Shown: positions 16,564 to 22,672 of the stretch, in pieces | Position numbering within the stretch: position 1 is the stretch's first letter | Layout of the letters: each line of letters begins with the position of its first letter | Source of the DNA: Actinomycetota bacterium | GTDB lineage: Bacteria; Actinomycetota; Humimicrobiia; Humimicrobiales; Humimicrobiaceae | Length of the DNA: 22,672 bases | Direction: 5' to 3' | NCBI GenBank assembly: GCA_016783985.1 | Contig: JADHVM010000005.1 | Location: forward strand, 1-22,672 | Program-made: the position numbers and the translations under genes | The notes under the pieces: generated by a model | Seen by the model: only the letters and a program-made list of their open reading frames with translations | Told to the model about the DNA's origin: nothing | Database searches by the model: none

Positions 16564-18813
16564 ATGGCAAAAAATATAAATAAATCAAGTGATAAAAGAA
16601 GAAAAATTCGTAGAAATACAAAGAAAAGTAATATAAAAACTTCAAAAAGGTATGTTAAGAGAAGAATTGAGATTTACGGTATCTTAATTATAATGGTTGC
16701 CGTATTATTTTTTATAAGTCTCTTCAGTTATACTAAAAAAGGTATTCTGTCTGAATCAATTAATAATTATCTTTCATACATATTTGGTGTAACGAAATAT
16801 GTTTTCCCGGTTTTACTTTTAATATGGGGAATAAGTTTTTTTATTAGAAGAGTTAAATATCTACCTTCCTGGTTTGGCTGGGGATTTTTCTTATTATTTG
16901 TTTCTATATCAGGAATTATAAGTAATAATTTTAATTACAGTAATATTTTTGATGAAATCTTGTTAAAGACAAGAGGCGGTATTATAGGAGCAGGTATTTT
17001 TTATGGTTTATATAAATTAATAGGCAGCATAGGTGCCGTAGTAGTCCTGTCAGTCTTGCTAATAATTTCGATATTAATTATTACAAAAGTATCATTAATT
17101 GATGTTGGTAAAAAATTTATAAAATTATTCTCATGGATAAAGATTCGTTCAGAAGAAGATTTAGCTAAAGATGAAAAAATAATCTTAAAGAGCAGTAATG
17201 GGCAAATTAAAGGGGCAAGCAATTACAGTAAAGATATAAAAGTAAAAAGTAGGGCTGATAAAAAAGGATTATTCAGAAAGCCAGCAGATGAGATAGTAAA
17301 TAAACCAATATATACAGGTAAACAGTTAAAAATACCTTTAATGGATAGTGGAGAGGAGGAGGAAAATTATAGATTACCTCCAATAAATCTTTTAAAAAAA
17401 TCTAAGATTGTATCGATTAAATTATATAAAAAGAGTGTTAGGGATAATATTGAAACCTTAAATCAATTATTTGATGATTTTAATCTTCCTGCAAAAGTAA
17501 CACGAATTAATAGAGGACCTTCAGTAACATTATATGAACTTATGCTTTCAAAAGGAGTGCGTGTTCAAAAATTATTGTCTTTGGAAGATGATTTTTGTGT
17601 TGCTTTGGGTTCTCCTGATTTAAGATTTTTAACACCAATACCTGGTAGGTCAGCAATTGGAATAGAGATACCAAATAAAATTAGAAGTATAATAACTTTA
17701 GGAGATATATATTCTAGAAGGGATAAGGAAATGACAGAAAACCTTTTAGGAACTCCACTTGGTAAAGATTTTTCAGGGAATATAGTATATATAAATATTA
17801 ATGATATGCCTCATATATTAATAGGTGGAGCAACTAATTCTGGGAAAAGCTCGTGTCTGAACAGTATAATTATTTCACTTCTTATGAAGGTAAAACCAAG
17901 CCAGGTAAGATTTATTATGATGGATCCAAAAATGGTGGAGCTTAATATTTATAATGGAATTCCACATCTGCTTGCACCGGTAGTAACCAATCCTAAAAAA
18001 GCTGCATCCATATTATCGTGGGCAGTTGATGAAATGAAGAATAGATTTAAAATTCTAGTTGAAAATAATTGCAAATCTATAGAAGAATATAATTATATGG
18101 CTCACAAGGACGGGAGTAAAGGTTTAGAAATTAAGCCATTGCCGTATATATTAATTTTTATAGACGAACTGGCAGATTTAATGATGGTAGCAGCATCAGA
18201 GGTAGAGGATAATATATGTAGAATTGCTCAGTTAGCAAGGGCAGTAGGTATTCATTTAATTGTCTCTACACAGAAACCAATTGTTAAGATAGTCACAGGA
18301 TTGATTAAAACTAATATACCATCAAGGATATCATTCAAAGTAACTGATTATACAGATTCACGAGTTATACTAGATTTTGGCGGTGCTGAAAAATTAATTG
18401 GAAGAGGTGACATGCTCTACCTGTCTCCCAGTTCAAACAGACCAGTAAGACTTCAGGGGTCATTTGTTACAACAAAAGAGATTAATATGGTAACAAATTA
18501 TATAAAAAATCAGTTAAAGCCAGAATATAATTTAGAAATTACAGAAAGAGTTAGTAGAAAAAATAAAAAAATTATTGAGGAAGATGAATTATTTTATGAC
18601 GCTTTAAAGATAGTTGTGGAATTTAGACATGCTTCAGCTTCATTATTGCAAAGAAAATTAAGACTAGGTTATTCAAGAGCTGCTAGAATAATTGACCAAT
18701 TAGAGGATAGGGGATTAATCAGCGGTTATGATGCAAGCAAGCCAAGAGAGGCAAGGGACGTTTTAATTTCCAGGGATGATTTGGAAATAATATTAGAGAA
18801 AAGAAAGAATTAA
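16564..18813 (+). CDS. ftsK: DNA translocase FtsK/SpoIIIE
   Basis: FtsK/SpoIIIE pumps chromosomal DNA through the division septum. The 749-residue protein begins with a Lys/Arg-rich cytoplasmic tail (1-35), followed by about four membrane segments (roughly 37-56, 79-94, 104-120, 157-176). A short linker leads to the motor: Walker A GATNSGKS (422-429; the usual fourth residue Gly is Asn), Walker B ILIFIDELADLM (529-540), STQKP (568-572), FGGAEKLIGRGDMLYL. The C-terminal winged-helix gamma domain (about 685-745) contains RLGYSRAARIIDQLEDRGLI and would read polar DNA-orientation signals. The linker is short, as in SpoIIIE/SftA-like proteins rather than E. coli FtsK. No Shine-Dalgarno site precedes the ATG. 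It fills the position of spoIIIE in Bacillus, but nothing else here points to sporulation. Confidence 0.95.
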   Translation: MAKNINKSSDKRRKIRRNTKKSNIKTSKRYVKRRIEIYGILIIMVAVLFFISLFSYTKKGILSESINNYLSYIFGVTKYVFPVLLLIWGISFFIRRVKYLPSWFGWGFFLLFVSISGIISNNFNYSNIFDEILLKTRGGIIGAGIFYGLYKLIGSIGAVVVLSVLLIISILIITKVSLIDVGKKFIKLFSWIKIRSEEDLAKDEKIILKSSNGQIKGASNYSKDIKVKSRADKKGLFRKPADEIVNKPIYTGKQLKIPLMDSGEEEENYRLPPINLLKKSKIVSIKLYKKSVRDNIETLNQLFDDFNLPAKVTRINRGPSVTLYELMLSKGVRVQKLLSLEDDFCVALGSPDLRFLTPIPGRSAIGIEIPNKIRSIITLGDIYSRRDKEMTENLLGTPLGKDFSGNIVYININDMPHILIGGATNSGKSSCLNSIIISLLMKVKPSQVRFIMMDPKMVELNIYNGIPHLLAPVVTNPKKAASILSWAVDEMKNRFKILVENNCKSIEEYNYMAHKDGSKGLEIKPLPYILIFIDELADLMMVAASEVEDNICRIAQLARAVGIHLIVSTQKPIVKIVTGLIKTNIPSRISFKVTDYTDSRVILDFGGAEKLIGRGDMLYLSPSSNRPVRLQGSFVTTKEINMVTNYIKNQLKPEYNLEITERVSRKNKKIIEEDELFYDALKIVVEFRHASASLLQRKLRLGYSRAARIIDQLEDRGLISGYDASKPREARDVLISRDDLEIILEKRKN

Positions 18814-18836
18814 AATAATTAAAAAAATTTAAATTT

Positions 18837-20126
18837 ATGAAATTTTCTATAATTAGCGTAGGAACTGAGATTATTTTAGGGTTGGTTATAAATACAAATT
18901 CTAAGCATATAGCTGAACATTTAACAGAGATTGGATTAGAATGTAGTTTTATGTATACAGCAGGAGACAAACAGGAAGAATTATCTATAGTTTTAAAAGA
19001 GAGTTTAAAGCATAGTGATATAATAATAATAAGTGGTGGATTAGGTCCTACAGATGATGATATAACGAGGAATGCAGTTGCATCAGCCTTGAATTTGAAA
19101 TTAGTTAGAGATAGATCTCTTGATGAGACAAGCTTAAAATTTTTAAAGAGGGTAAAGATTAAGGGAGTTCATAATAGCTTACTAAGGCAATCATATGTAC
19201 CAAGAGGTTCTAAATCAATTAAACCAAGAATAGGAAGCGCTTCTGGTTTTATAATAAATCTGGATGGTAAGCAAAAGTGGATTTTTTGTATACCTGGAGT
19301 ACCAAAAGAGATGGAAGATATGCTGAAATTTGATGTAGTTCCTTATATTAAAAAAATAGTAAAGGATAATAAAGAAAAGTGTGAAGATGTTTTTTTAAAG
19401 AAAGTTGTTCTTACGACCACAGACATTAGTGAAAGTGAAATAGAAGCAAGGATAAAAGAAGTTAGCCAGGATGCAAGAAAAATAAATATTAATACGTGTC
19501 TTACTGCTACTCCTGGGCTAATTAAAATAATACTGGTATCAAAATCTAAAAGCATTGATGATTGTAATAAAAATTTGAGAATTATTGAACAAAGGATTAA
19601 TGATTTACTGGGTGAATATATTTATGGCAGCGGGGATAATTTGATATCAGATAGATTAAAAGAAGTAATTATTAAAAAAGAAAGAAAGATTACAATAAGT
19701 GTAGCTGAATCAATAACAGGAGGTCTTATAAGTAGTATTATTACTGATACTCCTGGAAGTTCTGATTTTTTTATGGGCTCTGTAGTGTCATATTCAGATT
19801 TTGCAAAAAATGAATTACTAAATATTGGAGATGATATTTTAACTAAGAAGGGTTCTGTAAGTAAAGAAGTTTGCATAGATATGGCGATAAATGTAAAAGA
19901 AATATTCAATTCTGATTTCGCAGTTGGAGTAACAGGATTTGCAGGACCAGGAACTGCAGAAGATAGCAAAAAAGTTGGATTAGTATTTTGTGGAGTTGTT
20001 GGCCCTGATGGCTACAGACAGGTATTTGAAAAGAATTTTATTGGGAATAGAAGTGAAATAAAGTTTAGGACTGCTCAGTTTGTATTAAATAAATTAAGGA
20101 TTGCAATAGATAATATTATTAAATAA
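18837..20126 (+). CDS. cinA: CinA-family protein (competence/damage-inducible; NMN deamidase domain)
   Basis: The 429-residue protein has the two-domain CinA architecture. The N-terminal MoCF/COG1058 domain includes SVGTEIILGLVINTNSKHIA (7-26), ISGGLGPTDDD (65-75) and PGVPKEM (153-159). The C-terminal CinA domain has VAESITGGLISSIITDTPGS (289-308), SVVSYSDFAKNELL and GVTGFAGP (364-371), the pattern linked to nicotinamide mononucleotide deamidase in characterised homologues; the N-terminal domain is associated with ADP-ribose pyrophosphatase activity in some. The middle KH-like region is present. There is no Shine-Dalgarno sequence: the bases before the ATG are almost all A and T. The gene lies two ORFs before recA, the classic cinA-recA neighbourhood. 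Confidence 0.94.
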   Translation: MKFSIISVGTEIILGLVINTNSKHIAEHLTEIGLECSFMYTAGDKQEELSIVLKESLKHSDIIIISGGLGPTDDDITRNAVASALNLKLVRDRSLDETSLKFLKRVKIKGVHNSLLRQSYVPRGSKSIKPRIGSASGFIINLDGKQKWIFCIPGVPKEMEDMLKFDVVPYIKKIVKDNKEKCEDVFLKKVVLTTTDISESEIEARIKEVSQDARKININTCLTATPGLIKIILVSKSKSIDDCNKNLRIIEQRINDLLGEYIYGSGDNLISDRLKEVIIKKERKITISVAESITGGLISSIITDTPGSSDFFMGSVVSYSDFAKNELLNIGDDILTKKGSVSKEVCIDMAINVKEIFNSDFAVGVTGFAGPGTAEDSKKVGLVFCGVVGPDGYRQVFEKNFIGNRSEIKFRTAQFVLNKLRIAIDNIIK

Positions 20127-20211
20127 TTTTTTTAAGAATTCTAAATCAGTTTATTTTGATATTTCTTTGTTAAAAATATTAAGAAACTATATGTATAAAA
20201 ACAAGAGTGAT

Positions 20212-20769
20212 ATGCAAAAGAGGTTGTTTATTGCTTTGGATATAGCAGAGGGCGTGAGAAGGTATCTATATGAAATTGCAGTTAAATTAAATAAAGAAGA
20301 AAATGATATTAGAAAAATTTCTTTTTCTAATATCCATATTACTTTAAAATTTTTAGGTAGTGTAAATATAAATAAAATAGATAAAATAATATCAGCAGTA
20401 AAAAAAACTGCTGATAATTTTGAACATTTTTATTACAGGTTAGCTGATAGGTTGGATGCATTTCCGGGATTGTTAAATGCAAAAGTAATATTTGTTCCCC
20501 TGAAGGAAGGAAATGAGAATGTAATTAAGGTGTATAATGATCTTGAAAATAGTTTAAGTAAAATTAAAATAAGAAAGGAAAAAAGAAATTTTATTCCTCA
20601 TATTACAATTGCGAGAATAAAGAATAGAATAAATATCGAAAAAATTGTTAATGGTTTAAGAGTTTGCAAGCCAGGTAGAATTAATTGCAATAAGATTGTA
20701 CTTTTTGAAAGTATTTTAAAACCCACAGGTGCAGAATATAATATTGTTAAGGGGTGTCAGTTAAAGTAA
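20212..20769 (+). CDS. thpR: RNA 2',3'-cyclic phosphodiesterase (2'-5' RNA ligase family)
   Basis: Members of the 2H phosphoesterase superfamily hydrolyse 2',3'-cyclic phosphate ends of RNA; ThpR (LigT) can also make 2'-5' linkages in vitro. The 185-residue protein has both signature tetrapeptides, HITL (42-45, in IHITLKFLG) and HITI (130-133, in FIPHITIAR), in the expected spacing, and the typical opening RLFIALDI. I chose ATG 20212, where AAGAG at 20203-20207 precedes it by four bases and the family N-terminus fits; upstream in-frame starts at 20167 and 20191 would add residues without homology. It sits between cinA and recA, an arrangement seen in several Firmicutes-like genomes. Confidence 0.9.
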   Translation: MQKRLFIALDIAEGVRRYLYEIAVKLNKEENDIRKISFSNIHITLKFLGSVNINKIDKIISAVKKTADNFEHFYYRLADRLDAFPGLLNAKVIFVPLKEGNENVIKVYNDLENSLSKIKIRKEKRNFIPHITIARIKNRINIEKIVNGLRVCKPGRINCNKIVLFESILKPTGAEYNIVKGCQLK

Positions 20770-20828
20770 GTTGGATAAAAATATTAAAATAAAACTTTAC
20801 TAACTTTTAAGAATTCTATATATAATAT

Positions 20829-20857
20829 TTGATTAAAAAGGTTTGAGATGTTAAAAT
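20829..20857 (+). promoter_or_regulatory. Putative promoter of recA
   Basis: TTGATT (20829-20834) and TAAAAT (20852-20857) are 17 bases apart, and TG at 20849-20850 forms an extended -10 (TGT then TAAAAT). The predicted start near 20864 gives a leader of about 66 bases. I see no Bacillus-type (CGAACNNNNGTTCG) or E. coli-type LexA box around it, so SOS control is not evident. Confidence 0.55.
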
Positions 20858-20929
20858 GTGCTTATAAGTATTTATGTAAAAATAAGTTTTTAAATATTGG
20901 CTTTTTATAATTTTTTTGGGGGATTAATT

Positions 20930-21937
20930 ATGGATAAGGAAAAAGTAATTGAAAATACATTATCGCAGATTGAGAGGCAGTATGGAAAAGGTACAATTAT
21001 GAAATTAGGCGGTAATAGCCCGTTAGAAGGCATTCCTTCAATTTCTACATGCTCCTTAGAATTAGATATAGCGTTGGGAATAGGAGGGATACCGAAGGGG
21101 AGAGTAACTGAGATTTTTGGACCGGAAGCTTCAGGAAAGACAACTCTTGCACTGCATATAATTTCAAGTGCTCAAAAAGAAGGTGGTACTGTAGCATTTA
21201 TAGATGCAGAGCATGCACTGGATCCTAATTATGCCAGGAATTTAGGTGTTGATATTGAAGAATTGTTACTATCTCAACCGGATAATGGCGAGCAGGCTTT
21301 AGAAATTTGTGAGATTTTATTAAAAAGCAGCGCACTGGATGCTATTGTGATTGATTCTGTTGCCGCACTAGTACCAAAAGCTGAACTTGAGGGTGAAATG
21401 GGAGATTCTTACATAGGGCTTCAGGCCAGGCTTATGTCTAAAGCTTTAAGGAAAATTACGGGAGTTGTAAGTAAAACAAAAACAGCTGTAATATTTGTTA
21501 ATCAATTAAGAGAAAAGATTGGCGTTATGTTTGGTAATCCGGAAGTAACACCTGGTGGAAGAGCTTTAAAGTTTTATACTTCTGTGAGATTGGATATTAG
21601 AAAAATAGACACTATAAAGATTGGCACAGAAATTATTGGTAATAGAATCAGGGTGAGGGTGGTTAAAAATAAAGTTGCTCCACCGTTTAAGACTGCTGAA
21701 TTTGATATAATGTATGGGAAGGGAATATCTAAGGAAGGAAGTATCTTGGATGTTGGGACGGAGCAAGGCATAATTAGCAGGAGTGGGTCATGGTATTCTT
21801 ACAATAATGATAGAATTGGACAAGGTAGGGAGAATGCAAAGATCTTTTTGATACAAAATCCTAAGCTATTTAATAAAATTGAAAAGGAAATTAAAGAAAA
21901 ATTAAACTTTAAAACAGATATTAAAAAAAGTGATTAA
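20930..21937 (+). CDS. recA: Recombinase RecA
   Basis: RecA forms filaments on single-stranded DNA and drives homologous recombination and LexA self-cleavage. The 335-residue protein carries Walker A GPEASGKT (64-71), the catalytic Glu94 in IDAEHALD, Walker [13 protein letters not shown] (138-149), the L1 region with EGEMGDS (154-160) and [13 protein letters not shown] (163-175), and the L2 segment [20 protein letters not shown] (191-210). Ser-Thr-Cys (39-41) stands where most RecAs have Ser-Thr-Gly. The acidic C-terminal tail of E. coli RecA is absent, replaced by a short lysine-rich end. ATG 20930 is chosen because GGGGGA (20918-20923) lies six bases upstream; an in-frame start 33 bases earlier would be embedded before that site. 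It is followed by the 16S rRNA gene. Confidence 0.98.
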   Translation: MDKEKVIENTLSQIERQYGKGTIMKLGGNSPLEGIPSISTCSLELDIALGIGGIPKGRVTEIFGPEASGKTTLALHIISSAQKEGGTVAFIDAEHALDPNYARNLGVDIEELLLSQPDNGEQALEICEILLKSSALDAIVIDSVAALVPKAELEGEMGDSYIGLQARLMSKALRKITGVVSKTKTAVIFVNQLREKIGVMFGNPEVTPGGRALKFYTSVRLDIRKIDTIKIGTEIIGNRIRVRVVKNKVAPPFKTAEFDIMYGKGISKEGSILDVGTEQGIISRSGSWYSYNNDRIGQGRENAKIFLIQNPKLFNKIEKEIKEKLNFKTDIKKSD

Positions 21938-21977
21938 GTTACTTGAAATTATATTTTAAATAAAGCAATTCGGTATA

Positions 21978-22005
21978 TTGACTTATTAAATTGAGATGAT
22001 ATAAT
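21978..22005 (+). promoter_or_regulatory. Putative rrn promoter P1 (or short-transcript promoter)
   Basis: TTGACT (21978-21983) and TATAAT (22000-22005) are 16 bases apart, with TG at 21997-21998 giving an extended -10. It is the strongest-looking promoter in the window. The transcript would start near 22012, only a few bases before a long terminator-like hairpin at 22019-22070, so most transcripts might end after about 60 bases unless antiterminated. Confidence 0.6.
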
Positions 22006-22018
22006 TCTCTAGGCTAAG

Positions 22019-22070
22019 TAGGAGTATTTTGTAAAGAGCCACTTGAAAGTAAAATACTTCTAATTTTTTT
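22019..22070 (+). terminator. Strong intrinsic terminator between recA and the 16S gene
   Basis: The arms 22019-22032 (TAGGAGTATTTTGT) and 22049-22062 (GTAAAATACTTCTA) pair over 14 positions, counting three G-U pairs, around a 16-base loop. A run of seven T's follows at 22064-22070. It would end recA transcription, and it also lies immediately downstream of promoter P1 and just upstream of P2. Confidence 0.75.
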
Positions 22071-22075
22071 CAGTA

Positions 22076-22104
22076 TTGACAGCGGATAATAAATATGTTA
22101 TTTT
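22076..22104 (+). promoter_or_regulatory. Putative rrn promoter P2
   Basis: A perfect TTGACA (22076-22081) is followed 17 bases later by TATTTT (22099-22104), with TG at 22096-22097 as an extended -10. The predicted start near 22111 leaves a leader of about 97 bases that contains boxA. It begins six bases after the T-run of the preceding terminator. Confidence 0.6.
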
Positions 22105-22121
22105 TCTGCGAGTTAAAATAA

Positions 22122-22136
22122 TGTTCTTTGAGAACT
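22122..22136 (+). promoter_or_regulatory. rRNA leader boxA antitermination element
   Basis: TGTTCTTTGAGAACT at 22122-22136 closely resembles the boxA of bacterial rRNA leaders (Bacillus-type TGTTCTTTGAAAAC). In known systems NusB-S10 binds boxA RNA and, with NusA and others, prevents premature termination in rRNA operons. Its place between P2 and the 16S 5' end is the expected one. Confidence 0.75.
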
Positions 22137-22154
22137 AAATAGTGTGGGTTCTTA

Positions 22155-22195
22155 TTTATATAAATGGTTTTTATATAAATAGTTACAATTTTTTT
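22155..22195 (+). repeat. Tandem palindromic repeat and T-run in the rRNA leader
   Basis: TTTATATAAAT occurs twice (22155-22165 and 22170-22180). Its first ten bases are self-complementary, so the copies can pair as a 10-base stem with a 5-base loop. T7 follows at 22189-22195, nine bases after. It may belong to the RNase III processing stalk or act as a weak pause site; its 3' partner would be beyond the window. Confidence 0.4.
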
Positions 22196-22207
22196 AATAT
22201 ATAAGTT

Positions 22208-22672
22208 TAAATGGAGAGTTTGATCCTGGCTCAGGACAAACGCTGACGGTGTGCTTAATACATGCAAGTCGAACGTGCAATGCAGAAGTGGCAACACTTT
22301 TGCAAAGCAAGTGGCGAACGGGTGAGTAACGCGTGGGTAATCTACCTTGGAGATTGGGATAACCTTCTGAAAGGGAGGCTAATACCAAATATTCTATTTT
22401 TATCGCATGGTAATTATAGGAAAGGTAGCCGTAAGGCTTCTGCTCTAAGATGTGCCCGCGTCCTATTAGCTAGTTGGTAAGGTAAAAGCTTACAAAGGCT
22501 ATGATGGGTAGCCGGCCTGAGAGGGCGGACGGTCACACTGGGACTGAGATACGGCCCAGACTCCTACGGGAGGCAGCAGTAGGGAATATTGCGCAATGGG
22601 CGAAAGCCTGACGCAGCGACACCGTGTGAAGGATGAAGGTCTTCGGATCGTAAACTTCTGTCAATTGGGGAC
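22208..22672 (+). rRNA. rrs: 16S ribosomal RNA, 5' part (runs off the window)
   Basis: The conserved AGAGTTTGATCCTGGCTCAG is at 22215-22234, placing the mature 5' end near 22208 by E. coli numbering. Other universal segments follow: ACATGCAAGTCGAACG, GGCGAACGGGTGAGTAACGC, ACTGAGATACGGCCCAGACT and CTCCTACGGGAGGCAGCAGT (22561-22580). The last lies about 15 bases farther from the 5' end than in E. coli, because of differences in V1-V2. The unit is cut at the window end around the V3 region. GACAAACGCTGACGGTGTGC near the start is not a pattern I can tie firmly to a cultured phylum. Confidence 0.97.

Noticed and set aside
16564..18813. The ftsK/spoIIIE gene as evidence for sporulation
   Set aside because: FtsK-family translocases are nearly universal and no sporulation-specific gene is found in the window, including positions where Bacillus carries them.
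20770..20929. LexA operator before recA
   Set aside because: AGAATTCT-like palindromes occur but neither the Bacillus CGAAC-N4-GTTCG nor the E. coli CTGT-N8-ACAG pattern is present.
22194..22480. Open frames on both strands within the 16S rRNA gene (such as 22194-22388 minus and 22262-22480 plus)
   Set aside because: They lie over conserved rRNA sequence and encode nothing recognisable; they are spurious.
1..22672. CRISPR array, tRNA genes, insertion-sequence ends or a biosynthetic cluster
   Set aside because: No regularly spaced repeats, no tRNA-like cloverleaf, and no transposase or biosynthetic genes were seen beyond the DruA-like edge fragment.

Overview
The window is a stretch of an AT-rich bacterial chromosome in which nearly every gene lies on the + strand. 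The organism uses -35/-10 promoters of the housekeeping sigma type and Shine-Dalgarno sites complementary to 16S rRNA, with ATG, TTG and probably other start codons. The 16S rRNA 5' end at the right edge is bacterial but does not look like a familiar cultured group. The gene order resembles Firmicutes, yet the sporulation genes found in the Bacillus version of this region are absent. My best guess is a deep-branching anaerobic lineage such as Atribacterota (JS1/OP9). This rests on composition, gene content and a memory-level impression of the 16S, so it is weak.

Layout. Positions 1-175 (- strand) hold the start of a DruA/DUF4338-like gene cut by the window edge. Positions 176-494 are a promoter region. 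glnB (a PII protein with an unusual T-loop) and gdhA (glutamate dehydrogenase) form a nitrogen pair. After a terminator-like hairpin and a clear promoter comes a long chain of housekeeping genes: nusA, infB, rbfA, nrnA, truB (split by a one-base frameshift in a homopolymer), ribF, rpsO, pnp, an M16 zinc peptidase (with no ordinary start codon), dapB, dapA, rnj (RNase J), ftsK/spoIIIE, cinA, thpR and recA. recA is followed by tandem promoters around a strong terminator hairpin, a boxA-containing leader and the 16S rRNA gene, which runs off the right edge.

How they work together. The chain combines transcription elongation and antitermination (NusA), translation initiation and ribosome maturation (IF-2, RbfA, S15, TruB), RNA decay (PNPase, RNase J, NrnA), lysine/diaminopimelate synthesis (DapA, DapB), flavin cofactor synthesis (RibF), chromosome segregation (FtsK) and DNA repair (CinA, RecA). 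The order closely parallels the Bacillus subtilis nusA-infB-rbfA-truB-ribC-rpsO-pnpA-mlpA-dapA-rnjB-spoIIIE-cinA-recA region, but with most of the interspersed genes missing. NusA and the rrn boxA leader are natural functional partners.

Most of the window is ordinary core genome. I do not see a convincing new multi-gene system. The best leads are the truB frameshift at a slippery site, the M16 gene without a standard start codon, the promoter-hairpin-promoter arrangement before the 16S gene, the palindrome and hairpin between the nusA promoter and nusA, the PII protein that cannot be modified on the usual tyrosine, and the DruA-like fragment at the left edge.
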